Shown: positions 39,355-48,766, numbered from the stretch's first letter. The stretch: DNA of 64,000 bases from Streptomyces rhizosphaerihabitans (GCF_025399795.1 NZ_JAODTZ010000017.1:1-64000), one strand, 5' to 3'. Numbers and translations are program-made. The notes: generated by a model from the sequence alone, not told the origin.

Positions 39355-41100
39355 ATGTCTCAGCGGACGGCAAAGTCAGCACAGAACGGATCGGCGGCAC
39401 CGGCCACAGCGTCGGCCACGGCACCGGCCACGGGATCGGTCACAGCGCCGCCGACGGATGCGACCACGGAGTCGGCCGCCGCATCGACCGTGGATGCGGC
39501 CACGGGACCGGCTTCGGGGTCAGCCACGGGACCGGCTACGGGATCGCCGTCGGCCGCGGCCACGGCATCGACCGCGCGTCGCGGTGGAGCCGGGTGGGCC
39601 CTCCTCATCACCAGCGTCGCCGGATTCATGGCGGCCCTCGACAATCTCGTCGTCACCACCGCACTGCCCTCCATCCGCAAGGACCTCGGGGGAGCGCTGG
39701 GCGATCTGGAATGGACCGTGAGCGCCTACACGCTCACCTTCGCCGTCCTGCTGATGTTCGGCGCGGCGCTCGGCGACCGGTTCGGCCGCCGCAGGCTCTT
39801 CCTGGTCGGCCTGAGCGTCTTCACCGGCGCCTCCGCCGCCGCGGCCATGGCGCCCGGCATCGACTCGCTGATCGCCGCCCGCGCGGTCCAGGGCGTCGGC
39901 GCGGCGATCATGATGCCCCTGACCCTGACCCTGCTGACGGCCGCGGTTCCGGCCGCCAAGCGCGGGATGGCATACGGGATATGGGGTGCCGTCAACGGAC
40001 TCGCGGTCGCCTCCGGGCCCCTCATCGGCGGCAGCCTCACCGAACACGTCTCCTGGCACTGGATCTTCTGGCTGAACGTTCCGCTGGGCCTCGCCGTGCT
40101 CCCGCTCGCCCGGCTGCGTCTGTCCGAGTCGTTCGGCGCCGGTGCCCGGCTCGACTTCCCGGGGACCCTGCTCGCCAGCGGCGGCCTCTTCGGGATCGTC
40201 TACGGCCTGGTCCGCGGGCCCGCCGACGGCTGGACCAGCCCGTTCGTCATGATCGGCCTGTTCGCTGGCGTCGCGCTCCTCACCGGCTTCGTCGTCCACG
40301 GAACCCGGGCCAAGCACCCGATGCTCCCGATGCGGCTCTTCCGCTCCCGCGCCTTCGCCGGGATCAACGCGGCCAGCCTGCTGATGTTCCTCGGGATGTT
40401 CGGCTCGATCTTCCTGCTCAGCCAGTACATGCAGGGCGTGCTCGGCTACTCGCCGACCGAGGCGGGGCTGCGGATGCTGCCCTGGACCGGTATGCCGATG
40501 CTCGTCGCGCCCATCGCCGGCTACTTGTCCGACCGCGTCGGCGGGCGTCCCGTCGTCGCCACCGGGCTCTTCCTGCAGGCCGCCGGGCTCGCGTACTACG
40601 CCTCCGTGGTCGCCGCCGACGCCTCGTACGCCTCCCAGCTGCCCGCGCTGATCATCAGCGGCATCGGGATGTCCCTCTACTTCGCCCCGGCCTCCAACCT
40701 GGTCATGTCCAGCGTCCGGCCGCACGAGCAGGGCATCGCCTCCGGCGCCAACAACGCGCTGCGCGAGGTGGGCGGCGCGCTCGGTGTCGCGGTGATGTCC
40801 TCGATCTTCTCGGCGCAGGGCGGCTACGCGACCGCCCAGAGCTTCATCGACGGGCTGCGGCCCGCGCTCGTGGTCGGCGCCTCGGTCGTCGCCCTCGCCG
40901 GCATCGCGGCCCTGCTCATCCCGACCGCCCGGCGCGCGGCACGCACCGCGACGGCCGAGATCCCGGAGCGCGCCCTCGAAGCCGACTCCCCCGAAGGCAA
41001 CTCCCCCGAAGCAGGCCGGCCTGCGCCCGCCTCCCTCGACACTGCCTCCCTCGGCACCGCCTCTCTCGAAGCCGACTCCCTCGAAACCGCCTCCCGCTGA
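39355..41100 (+). CDS. MFS multidrug efflux transporter, DHA2 (EmrB/QacA) family
   Basis: A 581-residue transporter with about 14 helices from residue 78 on. FMAALDNLVVTTALPSIRKD (motif D1), GDRFGRRRLFLVGLSVF (motif A), ARAVQGVGAAIMMPLTLTLL and GMAYGIWGAVNGLAVASGPL (motif C) are seen. The first 75 residues are an Ala/Thr/Ser/Gly-rich low-complexity leader, and the C-terminal 50 residues have degenerate repeats (SLETAS, ADSLE, ADSPEGNSPE). It is controlled by the TetR upstream. Substrate unknown. Confidence 0.92.
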   Translation: MSQRTAKSAQNGSAAPATASATAPATGSVTAPPTDATTESAAASTVDAATGPASGSATGPATGSPSAAATASTARRGGAGWALLITSVAGFMAALDNLVVTTALPSIRKDLGGALGDLEWTVSAYTLTFAVLLMFGAALGDRFGRRRLFLVGLSVFTGASAAAAMAPGIDSLIAARAVQGVGAAIMMPLTLTLLTAAVPAAKRGMAYGIWGAVNGLAVASGPLIGGSLTEHVSWHWIFWLNVPLGLAVLPLARLRLSESFGAGARLDFPGTLLASGGLFGIVYGLVRGPADGWTSPFVMIGLFAGVALLTGFVVHGTRAKHPMLPMRLFRSRAFAGINAASLLMFLGMFGSIFLLSQYMQGVLGYSPTEAGLRMLPWTGMPMLVAPIAGYLSDRVGGRPVVATGLFLQAAGLAYYASVVAADASYASQLPALIISGIGMSLYFAPASNLVMSSVRPHEQGIASGANNALREVGGALGVAVMSSIFSAQGGYATAQSFIDGLRPALVVGASVVALAGIAALLIPTARRAARTATAEIPERALEADSPEGNSPEAGRPAPASLDTASLGTASLEADSLETASR

Positions 41101-41135
41101 CGCGCCCAGCGAGGCAGCGGTCGGAACGAAGCACC

Positions 41136-41185
41136 GACCCGACCAGAGCAGACCGGACCGGACCCGACCAGAGCAGACCCGATCC
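41136..41185 (+). repeat. 25-bp direct repeat after the MFS gene
   Basis: GACCCGACCAGAGCAGACC occurs at 41136-41154 and again at 41161-41179, a 25-bp period. Non-coding; function unknown. Confidence 0.6.
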
Positions 41186-41274
41186 GCGTCGCCTCGGCCG
41201 CGACCAAGGGAAAGCCAGATCGCCCGATCGCCCGAACGAACCCCGGGAAGTCACCTCGGTCAGGTCCTCAGGAC

Positions 41275-41308
41275 GCGAACGGCCCCGCCCACCGGCGGGG
41301 CCGTTCGC
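41275..41308 (+). terminator. Hairpin between MFS gene and murB
   Basis: GCGAACGGCCCCGCC (41275-41289) pairs perfectly with 41294-41308 around the loop CACC. It probably ends the MFS transcript upstream of murB. Confidence 0.8.
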
Positions 41309-41365
41309 GTGTCCGCAGCGCACCGGTGGCCGGGCGCCCCCGCCCCTTCTCGTACTCTTGGGCCC

Positions 41366-42421
41366 GTGCAGGAACTCCACGATGCCCCGCTCGCCCCGCT
41401 GACCACCTTCCGGCTCGGTGGCCCGGCCGCCCGGCTGATCACCGCCACGACGGACGCCGAGGTGATCGCCGCCGTGCGCGAGGCCGACGACGCCGGTACG
41501 CCGCTGCTGCTCATCGGCGGCGGATCGAACCTGGTCATCGGCGACAAGGGCTTCGCCGGGACAGCCCTGCGCATCGCCACGAAGGGCTTCTCGATCGACG
41601 GTACGAGGCTGGAGCTGGCCGCGGGCGAGGTGTGGACCGACGCGGTCGCCCGCACCGTCGAGGCCGGGCTCGCCGGGATCGAGTGCCTCGCCGGTATCCC
41701 CGGCTCCGCGGGCGCGACCCCGATCCAGAACGTGGGCGCGTACGGCCAGGAAGTGTCGTCGACGATCATCGAAGTGATCGCCTACGACCGCCAGACGCGC
41801 GAGACGGTCACGCTGACCAACGCCGAGTGCGCCTTCTCGTACCGCCACAGCCGCTTCAAGGCCGACCCCGAGCGCCATGTGGTGCTGCGCGTGCGCTTCG
41901 AGCTGGAGGACGCGCAGGGGTTGTCGGCGCCGGTCAAGTACGCCGAGACGGCCCGTGCGCTCGGCGTGGAGGCCGGTGACCGTGTGCCCCTCGGCGCCGC
42001 CCGCGAGACCGTCCTGAAGCTGCGTGCAGGGAAGGGCATGGTGCTCGACCCCGAGGACCACGACACCTGGTCCGCCGGGTCTTTCTTCACCAACCCGATC
42101 CTCTCGGACGAGGCGTTCGCCGCGTTCCACGCGCGCGTGAAGGAGCGGCTCGGCGCCGACGCCGTACCGCCGGCGTACGCGGCCGGTGAGGGCCACACCA
42201 AGACCTCCGCGGCCTGGCTGATCGACAAGTCGGGCTTCACCAAGGGCTACGGAACCGGGCCCGCCCGCATCTCCACCAAGCACACGCTGGCCCTGACCAA
42301 CCGGGGCGGCGCCACCACCGAGGACCTGCTCGTGCTGGCCCGGGAAGTTGTCGCCGGTGTCCACGACGCCTTCGGGATCATCCTGGTCAACGAGCCGGTG
42401 ACGGTGAACGTCAGCCTCTGA
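41366..42421 (+). CDS. murB: UDP-N-acetylenolpyruvoylglucosamine reductase
   Basis: A 351-residue flavoenzyme for the second committed step of peptidoglycan precursor synthesis. FAD-binding motif LLIGGGSNLVIGDKGFAGTA, GIPGSAGATPIQNVGAYGQE, the catalytic serine region AGSFFTNPILSD and the final glutamate in GIILVNEPVTVNV are present. The start is the GTG at 41366 (MQELHDAPLAPLTTFRLGG); a longer frame from 41309 overlaps the terminator and is not favoured. Type with a C-terminal domain of typical actinobacterial length. Confidence 0.95.
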   Translation: MQELHDAPLAPLTTFRLGGPAARLITATTDAEVIAAVREADDAGTPLLLIGGGSNLVIGDKGFAGTALRIATKGFSIDGTRLELAAGEVWTDAVARTVEAGLAGIECLAGIPGSAGATPIQNVGAYGQEVSSTIIEVIAYDRQTRETVTLTNAECAFSYRHSRFKADPERHVVLRVRFELEDAQGLSAPVKYAETARALGVEAGDRVPLGAARETVLKLRAGKGMVLDPEDHDTWSAGSFFTNPILSDEAFAAFHARVKERLGADAVPPAYAAGEGHTKTSAAWLIDKSGFTKGYGTGPARISTKHTLALTNRGGATTEDLLVLAREVVAGVHDAFGIILVNEPVTVNVSL

Positions 42422-42535
42422 CAGGCCTTATGGCAGGCCTGAAGGGTACGAAGGCTCCGGGAGTCTCCGAGGTCCCCGAAAGGCTCCGCGGGGCCCGCGC
42501 CCGGCGAGCAGCACGTGCGGGCCTGTGGGCTCGCC

Positions 42536-43168
42536 CTAGTAGGCGACGCCCACGCCCTGCTTCACGGTCCCCGGGTCGTCGATCATCGCCAGCATCGCGT
42601 GGGCCACGTCGGCGCGCGCGATGAAGCGGCCCTTGGGCGGGAAGCCCCCCACAACCGTGCGATACGAGCCGGTCAGCGGCTTGTTCTGGAGCCGGGGCGG
42701 ACGGACGACGGTCCAGTCCGTGGCACTGGCCGCCAGTTCGGCCTCCATCTCCCTCAGGTCGGCGTAGACGTCCTTCAGGATGCCGGAGATCAGACGCCGC
42801 ATGGCGCGGTCGACGCGTGTGTCGTTCGCGGCGCCGGGTCCGACCGGACCTGCGCTGACGACGAGCAGTCGCCGTACCCGCTCCGCCTCCATGGCGCCCA
42901 GCACGGAACGGGTGAGCCGTGCCGCTACCCCGGCGTCCTTGCGGCTGCGTGCGCCGAGACCGGACAGGACGGCGTCCCTGCCCGCGACGGCGGGGCGCAG
43001 CGACCCCGGGTCGGTGAGATCCGCGCGGAACACCTCCAGACCCGCGCCCGTGACGGTGAGCCGCGCGGGATCCCGTACGACGGCCGTGACCTGGTGGCCC
43101 TTGCCCAGGGCCTGGCGGACGATCTCCTGGCCGATGCCTCCGGTGGCACCGAAAACGGTGAGTTTCAT
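42536..43168 (-). CDS. NAD(P)H-binding oxidoreductase (NmrA-like)
   Basis: A 210-residue Rossmann protein from the ATG at 43168: MKLTVFGATGGIGQEIVRQA has the GxTGxxG nucleotide motif; RRLLVVSAGPVGPG and TDWTVVRPPRLQNKPLTG follow the SDR_a5 pattern. It is divergent from a TetR gene, with two palindromic operators in the shared promoter region, so it is probably the regulated target. Substrate unknown. Confidence 0.9.
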   Translation of the reverse strand: MKLTVFGATGGIGQEIVRQALGKGHQVTAVVRDPARLTVTGAGLEVFRADLTDPGSLRPAVAGRDAVLSGLGARSRKDAGVAARLTRSVLGAMEAERVRRLLVVSAGPVGPGAANDTRVDRAMRRLISGILKDVYADLREMEAELAASATDWTVVRPPRLQNKPLTGSYRTVVGGFPPKGRFIARADVAHAMLAMIDDPGTVKQGVGVAY

Positions 43169-43198
43169 GACCTGCTCCGCATGAGGTGGAAAGGCGGT

Positions 43199-43252
43199 GG
43201 GTGAGTGTTCACTCACCCCTGCTTCTTCTAGAGTGGGTAAGTACTCACCCAC
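43199..43252. promoter_or_regulatory. Two TetR operators in a divergent promoter
   Basis: A perfect palindrome GGGTGAGTG-TT-CACTCACCC lies at 43199-43218 and a near-perfect one, GTGGGTAAGT-ACTCACCCAC, at 43233-43252. The two centres are about 34 bases apart between the oxidoreductase (minus) and TetR (plus) genes. This is the typical arrangement for TetR autoregulation and divergent control. Confidence 0.8.
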
Positions 43253-43276
43253 CCGTCAACCCCGTGAGGACGCGTC

Positions 43277-43966
43277 ATGGAATCCTTGGGCCCCATGCAG
43301 CAGAAATCCGCCACGGAGCCCACGCCGTCGAAGCCGGCCAGGATCCGCATCCTCGACGCGGCGCACGAGCTCATGCTCACCCTCGGCCTGTCCCGCGCCA
43401 CCACAAAGGAGATCGCCAGGGCGGCCGGCTGCTCCGAGGCCGCGCTCTACAAGTACTTCGCGAGCAAGGAAGAGCTGTTCATCCGTGTCCTTCAGGAGCG
43501 GCTGCCGCGGCTGGGCCCCCTCCTGGAGAGGCTGACGGCCGAGCCGGGGGAGCATCCCCTGGAGGAGAACCTCACCGAGATCGCCCGCCAGGCGGCCCTC
43601 TTCTATGAGCAGAGTTTCCCGATCGCCGCCTCCTTGTACGCGGAGACACAGCTCAAGCGCCGCCACGACGACGCCATGCGGGCCATGGACGCGGGCCCGC
43701 ACATGCCCATCCGGGGCGTCGCCGCGTATCTGCTGGCGGAGCAGCGGGCCGGGCGCATCCAGCAGGACACCGACACCTTCGCGGCCGCGTCCCTCCTGCT
43801 CGGCGCCTGCGCGCAGCGGGCGTTCGCCTATGACGCCACCCAGGAGGGCACGCCCCCGCCGCTGGACACCTTCGCCCCGGCGCTCGCCCGCACGCTGCTC
43901 GCCGGGATCGCGCCCAGGGACACGGCGGAGCCGGCGGGGGCCCGAGGGCGGCCAGGACAGGTCTAG
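43277..43966 (+). CDS. TetR-family regulator
   Basis: A 229-residue protein with the HTH RIRILDAAHELMLTLGLSRA, TTKEIARAAGCSEAALYKYF, ASKEELFIRVLQ (about 21-72). The C-terminal part is helical with LLGACAQRAFAYD in the ligand domain. Divergently arranged with the oxidoreductase gene and two GGGTGAGT-type palindromes between them. Its last codons overlap the end of the convergent adenosine deaminase gene by four bases. Confidence 0.92.
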   Translation: MESLGPMQQKSATEPTPSKPARIRILDAAHELMLTLGLSRATTKEIARAAGCSEAALYKYFASKEELFIRVLQERLPRLGPLLERLTAEPGEHPLEENLTEIARQAALFYEQSFPIAASLYAETQLKRRHDDAMRAMDAGPHMPIRGVAAYLLAEQRAGRIQQDTDTFAAASLLLGACAQRAFAYDATQEGTPPPLDTFAPALARTLLAGIAPRDTAEPAGARGRPGQV

Positions 43967-44982
43967 GCGGTCAGCCAGTCGTCGACACCGGCCAACAGCT
44001 TCGCCCGGACGTCCTCCGGCGCCGCCGAGGCGCGGATGGACTGGCGGGCCAGCTCGGCCAGTTCCGGGTCCGTGAAGGCGTGATGGCGGCGGGCGATCTC
44101 GTACTGGGCGGCGAGACGGGATCCGAAGAGCAGCGGGTCGTCTGCGCCGAGGGCCATCGGCACCCCGGCTTCGAACAAAGTGCGCAGGGGGACATCGGCG
44201 TGCTTCTCGTAGACGCCCAGGGCGACGTTCGAGGCGGGACACACCTCGCAGGTCACCCCGCGGTCCGCCAGGCGCTTCAGCAGCCGCGGGTCCTCGGCGG
44301 CCCGCACCCCGTGGCCGATCCGGGAGGCGTGCAGGTCGTCCAGGCAGTCGCGGACCGAGGCGGGCCCGGTCAGCTCGCCGCCGTGCGGCGCGGACAGCAG
44401 TCCGCCCTCGCGGGCGATGGCGAAGGCCCGGTCGAAGTCCCGCGCCATGCCCCGCCGCTCGTCGTTGGAGAGCCCGAAACCGACGATCCCCCGGTCCGCG
44501 TACCGCACGGCGAGCCGGGCCAGCGTGCGGGCGTCCAGGGGGTGCTTCATCCGGTTGGCGGCCACCAGGACGCGCATCCCGAGTCCGGTCTCCCGCACGG
44601 CCGAGTCGACCGCGTCCAGGATGACCTCCAGGGCCGGGATCAGACCGCCGAGGCGCGGGGCGTACGACGTCGGGTCGACCTGGATCTCCAGCCACCCGGA
44701 GCCGTCCTTCAGGTCCTCCTCGGCCGCCTCGCGCACCAGGCGCTGGATGTCCTCGGGCTCTCTGAGGCACGACCTCGCGGCGTCGTACAGGCGCTGGAAG
44801 CGGAACCAGCCGCGCTCGTCGGTCGCCCGCAGCTTCGGCGGTTCCCCGCTGGTCAGCGCGTCCGGCAGCCGGACGCCGTACTTGTCGGCCAGTTCCAGCA
44901 GGGTGGTGTGCCGCATCGAACCGGTGAAGTGCAGGTGCAGATGGGCCTTCGGCAGTTCAGTTACATCACGTACGCGCTCCAT
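43963..44982 (-). CDS. add: Adenosine deaminase family protein
   Basis: A 339-residue zinc enzyme of the ADA family. H16/H18 in AHLHLHFTGS, GGLLSAPHGGE (the metal histidine and catalytic glutamate region), RIGHG with the catalytic histidine and LGADDPLLFG with the metal aspartates are intact. It converts adenosine to inosine, or a related purine nucleoside; Streptomyces has several ADA paralogues and the substrate is not certain. The usual HLDGS is HFTGS here, a variant seen in some actinobacterial ADA-like proteins. Confidence 0.88.
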   Translation of the reverse strand: MERVRDVTELPKAHLHLHFTGSMRHTTLLELADKYGVRLPDALTSGEPPKLRATDERGWFRFQRLYDAARSCLREPEDIQRLVREAAEEDLKDGSGWLEIQVDPTSYAPRLGGLIPALEVILDAVDSAVRETGLGMRVLVAANRMKHPLDARTLARLAVRYADRGIVGFGLSNDERRGMARDFDRAFAIAREGGLLSAPHGGELTGPASVRDCLDDLHASRIGHGVRAAEDPRLLKRLADRGVTCEVCPASNVALGVYEKHADVPLRTLFEAGVPMALGADDPLLFGSRLAAQYEIARRHHAFTDPELAELARQSIRASAAPEDVRAKLLAGVDDWLTA

Positions 44983-45058
44983 TCAAAGATCCTGCCGTAC
45001 GTGTGTGTCGTGCCGGTAGCGCTTTCGCTGATCGGAGGCTCGCTCGAACGAACGAACG

Positions 45059-45090
45059 GGGGCCGGCCACTCCTGAGAGTGGCCGGCCCC
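45059..45090 (-). terminator. Terminator after the aminotransferase gene
   Basis: GGGGCCGGCCACTC (45059-45072) and GAGTGGCCGGCCCC (45077-45090) form a perfect 14-bp stem with a CTGA loop, about 60 bases downstream of the aminotransferase stop on the minus strand. Confidence 0.82.
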
Positions 45091-45152
45091 ACACGCGCGT
45101 GGAGCGCGTTGACGTCACCTGCGCCCCGAAGGGCACGAGAGGACGAAGGACG

Positions 45153-46379
45153 TCAGTCCTTCGCCTCGGACAGCAGCTGCTGGATCCGGCTGACACCCTC
45201 GACCAGGTCCTCGTCACCGAGCGCGTACGACAGGCGCAGGTAGCCCGGCGTGCCGAAGGCCTCGCCCGGGACGACCGCGACCTCGGACTCCTCAAGGATG
45301 AGCGCGGCCAGCTCGACCGTGTCCGCGGGGCGCTTGCCGCGGATCTCCTTGCCGAGGAGTCCCTTGACCGAGGGATACGCGTAGAAGGCGCCCTCGGGCT
45401 CGGGGCAGAGCACGCCGTCGATCTCGTTCAGCATGCGCACGATGGTCTTGCGGCGGCGGTCGAAGGCCTCGCGCATCTTCGCGACGGCCGTGAGGTCGCC
45501 GGAAACGGCGGCGAGCGCGGCGACCTGGGCCACGTTCGAGACGTTCGAGGTGGCGTGCGACTGGAGGTTGGTCGCGGCCTTGACGACGTCCTTCGGGCCG
45601 ATGACCCAGCCCACGCGCCAGCCGGTCATCGCGTACGTCTTGGCGACGCCGTTGACGACGATGCACTTGTCGCGCAGCTCGGGCACCACCACGGGCAGCG
45701 AGTGGAATTCCGCGTCCCCGTAGACCAGGTGCTCGTAGATCTCGTCGGTCAGGACCCACAGGCCCTTCTCGGCGGCCCAGCGACCGATCTCCTCGATCTG
45801 CTCGCGGGTGTAGACCGCGCCCGTCGGGTTGGACGGGGAGACGAAGAGCAGCACCTTGGTGTTCTCGGTGCGGGCGGCCTCCAGCTGCTCGACCGAGACG
45901 CGGTAGCCGGTGGTCTCGTCCGCGACCACGTCCACCGGGACACCGCCGGCGAGACGGATGGACTCCGGGTAGGTCGTCCAGTACGGCGCCGGGACGATGA
46001 CCTCGTCGCCCGGGTCGAGGATCGCGGCGAAGGCCTCGTAGATGGCCTGCTTGCCGCCGTTGGTGACCAGGACCTGGGCGGCCTCCACCTCGTAGCCGGA
46101 GTCGCGCAGCGTCTTCGCGGCGATCGCGGCCTTCAGCTCGGGGAGCCCGCCGGCCGGCGTGTAACGGTGGTACTTGGGGTTCGAGCAGGCCTCGATGGCG
46201 GCCTGGACGATGTAGTCCGGGGTCGGGAAGTCGGGCTCACCGGCGCCGAAACCGATCACCGGACGTCCGGCGGCCTTGAGTGCCTTGGCCTTGGCGTCCA
46301 CGGCGAGGGTGGCGGACTCGGAGATCGCGCCGACTCGGGCGGAGACCCGGCGCTCGGTGGGAGGGGTTGCAGGGCTCAT
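45153..46379 (-). CDS. aspC: Aspartate aminotransferase (class I PLP enzyme)
   Basis: A 408-residue aminotransferase of subgroup I-gamma type. PLP lysine K247 lies in VVNGVAKTYAMTGWRVGW; VTNGGKQAIYEAFAAI, VSPSNPTGAVY (the substrate/PLP asparagine) and the C-terminal arginine in GTPGYLRLSYALG are present. It transfers the amino group of aspartate to 2-oxoglutarate. The start MSPATPPTERRVSARVGAIS at 46379 is preferred; MGPM at 46388 is an alternative. Its place before secE-nusG is the standard Streptomyces arrangement. Confidence 0.95.
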   Translation of the reverse strand: MSPATPPTERRVSARVGAISESATLAVDAKAKALKAAGRPVIGFGAGEPDFPTPDYIVQAAIEACSNPKYHRYTPAGGLPELKAAIAAKTLRDSGYEVEAAQVLVTNGGKQAIYEAFAAILDPGDEVIVPAPYWTTYPESIRLAGGVPVDVVADETTGYRVSVEQLEAARTENTKVLLFVSPSNPTGAVYTREQIEEIGRWAAEKGLWVLTDEIYEHLVYGDAEFHSLPVVVPELRDKCIVVNGVAKTYAMTGWRVGWVIGPKDVVKAATNLQSHATSNVSNVAQVAALAAVSGDLTAVAKMREAFDRRRKTIVRMLNEIDGVLCPEPEGAFYAYPSVKGLLGKEIRGKRPADTVELAALILEESEVAVVPGEAFGTPGYLRLSYALGDEDLVEGVSRIQQLLSEAKD

Positions 46380-46627
46380 GGGACCCATCGTTTCAGACCG
46401 GAAACGCCCCCGGCACACCGGTTTCACAGACTGAACATCGGCAGAACATCCGTCCGGATCCACGCGCCCGACCAGTCGATCTTCAGCAGAGGAAGCCCGT
46501 ACAGACACTTTCTGTTCGACGACCGGCTCCGGACCACGTACACTCTCACCTCGTTGGCCTTCACCGGCCGCGCCCAACCGGTGCACACCGAGCACCCGGT
46601 CGGATGCGGTACGTTGAAGGAAATCAA

Positions 46628-46700
46628 AGGGTCGTAGCTCAATTGGTAGAGCACTGGTCTCCAAAACCAGCGGTTGGGGGTTCAAGTCCCTCCGGCCCTG
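46628..46700 (+). tRNA. tRNA-Trp (CCA)
   Basis: A 73-nt tRNA: acceptor AGGGTCG/CGGCCCT, discriminator G, anticodon stem CTGGT/ACCAG around CTCCAAA with anticodon CCA, T-arm TGGGGG-TTCAAGT-CCCTCC. It precedes secE by about 110 bases, as in many actinobacteria. Confidence 0.96.
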
Positions 46701-46809
46701 CTACACACACCTTTCGCCAGGATGTGTGCGCATGTACGTACTGCAATGCACCGCCGTGCGGCTCAACCGGGCGCGGCACGGTCACGACCCGGGAATCAGG
46801 TGAGGACGA

Positions 46810-47091
46810 GTGACGGACGCCGTGGGCTCCATCGACATGCCTGATGCCGAGGCACCGGAGTCCAAAAAGAAGGCCCGCAAGGGTGGTAAGCGTGCCAAGA
46901 AGGGCCCGCTGAAGCGCCTTGCCACTTTCTACCGCCAGATCGTCGCGGAACTCCGCAAGGTTGTCTGGCCGACTCGCCATCAGCTGACGACGTACACCAC
47001 AGTGGTGATTGTGTTTGTCGTCATCATGATCGGCCTGGTGACCGTGATTGACTATGGGCTCAACCACGCCGCCAAGTACGTCTTCGGCTGA
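46810..47091 (+). CDS. secE: Preprotein translocase subunit SecE
   Basis: A 93-residue protein with a Lys-rich N-terminal half and one C-terminal helix (YTTVVIVFVVIMIGLVTVID). RQIVAELRKVVWPTRHQLTT is the conserved amphipathic segment of SecE. It is the essential clamp of the SecYEG channel. GTG start at 46810 with AGGTGAGGA upstream. It lies before nusG. Confidence 0.96.
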   Translation: MTDAVGSIDMPDAEAPESKKKARKGGKRAKKGPLKRLATFYRQIVAELRKVVWPTRHQLTTYTTVVIVFVVIMIGLVTVIDYGLNHAAKYVFG

Positions 47092-47098
47092 GCCGAGA

Positions 47099-47130
47099 GC
47101 GAAGGGCGCCGTCACCGGCGCCCCTTTCGC
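47099..47130 (+). terminator. Hairpin between secE and nusG
   Basis: GCGAAGGGCGCC (47099-47110) pairs with GGCGCCCCTTTCGC (47117-47130) with one bulge. It sits 8 bases after secE and 39 bases before nusG and may reduce read-through. Confidence 0.6.
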
Positions 47131-47168
47131 GTGTTCCACCCCCATGTATCCAGGAAGAAGCAGCCACC

Positions 47169-48044
47169 GTGTCTGACCCGAACCTGAACGACGCCACCGA
47201 GTCGGTCGAGTCCGTTGACGACGAGCTCGAGATCGTCGAGGGAGCGGACGTCGTGGACGAGTTCGAGGCTGCCGATGCCGCCGCCGGCGAGCCCGCCGAG
47301 GACGCGGCCCTGCACGTCGAGGACGAGTCCGGTGCGGACGTCGAGGACGCGCCCGCCGAGGCGCTCGCCGACGACGCCGACGAGACCGACGACGCCGAGG
47401 CCGAGGCCGAAGTAGAGGCCGAGCCCGTCGACCCCGTGACCGCCCTGCGCGAGGAACTGCGCCTGCTCCCCGGCGAGTGGTACGTCATCCACACGTACGC
47501 CGGTTACGAGAACCGCGTGAAGACCAACCTCGAACAGCGTGCCGTCTCGCTGAACGTCGAGGACTTCATCTTCCAGGCCGAGGTGCCGCAGGAAGAGGTC
47601 GCGCAGATCAAGAACGGCGAGCGCAAGACGATCAAGCAGAACAAGCTTCCGGGCTACGTCCTGGTCCGCATGGACCTGACGAACGAGTCCTGGGGTGTCG
47701 TCCGCAACACTCCCGGCGTCACCGGCTTCGTGGGCAACGCCTACGACCCGTACCCGCTGACCCTGGACGAGATCGTCAAGATGCTCGCCCCGGAGGCCGA
47801 GGAGAAGGCCGCCCGCGAGGCCGCAGAGGCCGAGGGCAAGCCCGCCCCGCAGCGCAAGCTCGAGGTCCAGGTGCTGGACTTCGAGGTCGGCGACTCGGTC
47901 ACCGTCACGGACGGCCCGTTCGCCACGCTGCAGGCCACCATCAACGAGATCAACGCCGACTCGAAGAAGGTCAAGGGCCTCGTCGAGATCTTCGGCCGCG
48001 AGACCCCGGTCGAGCTCTCCTTCGACCAGATCCAGAAGAACTAG
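47169..48044 (+). CDS. nusG: Transcription termination/antitermination factor NusG
   Basis: A 291-residue protein. An acidic Asp/Glu/Ala-rich leader of about 95 residues precedes the NGN domain (EWYVIHTYAGYENRVKTNLE, KLPGYVLVRMDLTNESWGVV, TPGVTGFVG). The C-terminal KOW domain follows (FEVGDSVTVTDGPFATLQAT, VEIFGRETPVELSFDQIQKN). The long acidic leader is normal for Streptomyces NusG. GTG start at 47169 (GAAGAAGCAGCC upstream). Confidence 0.96.
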   Translation: MSDPNLNDATESVESVDDELEIVEGADVVDEFEAADAAAGEPAEDAALHVEDESGADVEDAPAEALADDADETDDAEAEAEVEAEPVDPVTALREELRLLPGEWYVIHTYAGYENRVKTNLEQRAVSLNVEDFIFQAEVPQEEVAQIKNGERKTIKQNKLPGYVLVRMDLTNESWGVVRNTPGVTGFVGNAYDPYPLTLDEIVKMLAPEAEEKAAREAAEAEGKPAPQRKLEVQVLDFEVGDSVTVTDGPFATLQATINEINADSKKVKGLVEIFGRETPVELSFDQIQKN

Positions 48045-48070
48045 CACCTTCTGGACGTACGTCTTCCGAA

Positions 48071-48115
48071 CAGGTCAGACGGGCTGTCACAGCCCGTCTG
48101 ACCTGCTCGGTTTTT
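48071..48115 (+). terminator. Intrinsic terminator after nusG
   Basis: CAGGTCAGACGGGCT (48071-48085) and its perfect complement (48091-48105) form a 15-bp stem with a 5-base loop, followed by CTCGGTTTTT. It is a classical Rho-independent terminator separating secE-nusG from the L11 operon. Confidence 0.92.
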
Positions 48116-48237
48116 AGCCGCGCGCAGATACCCGTTATCGTTGTGCGGTATGCCTCCATCCGGATCATCACCTCGGTTGAAGGCAGCCGTCCGGGGCGAC
48201 TCGGACGTAGGAAGGCGAAAACGAAAGAGGACCCGGA

Positions 48238-48672
48238 ATGCCTCCCAAGAAGAAGAAGGTCACGGGGCTTATCAAGCTCCAGATCAACGCCGGTGCGGCG
48301 AACCCGGCCCCGCCGGTCGGCCCCGCGCTCGGTCAGCACGGCGTCAACATCATGGAGTTCTGCAAGGCCTACAACGCCGCGACCGAGTCGCAGCGTGGCT
48401 GGGTCATCCCGGTGGAGATCACGGTCTACGAAGACCGTTCCTTCACCTTCGTGACCAAGACTCCGCCGGCCGCGAAGATGATCCTCAAGGCCGCGGGTGT
48501 CGAGAAGGGCTCCGGCGAGCCGCACAAGACCAAGGTCGCCAAGATCACCCAGGCGCAGGTCCGCGAGATCGCCACGACCAAGATGCCCGACCTCAACGCC
48601 AACGACCTGGACGCCGCCGCGAAGATCATCGCCGGCACCGCCCGTTCCATGGGCATCACGGTCGAGGGCTGA
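48238..48672 (+). CDS. rplK: 50S ribosomal protein L11
   Basis: A 144-residue protein with the L11 N-domain ([40 protein letters not shown]) and C-domain ([40 protein letters not shown]). It binds 23S rRNA at the GTPase centre and is the thiostrepton-binding protein. ATG at 48238. Cotranscribed with rplA. Confidence 0.98.
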
Positions 48673-48766
48673 CACCCACCTTCGTAGGAACCATGCGGCC
48701 TCGGCCGCACGTGGCAGGGCCTGCTCGGCCCGTACCACGACTCCTCAGAACACATCAGGAGCAGTA

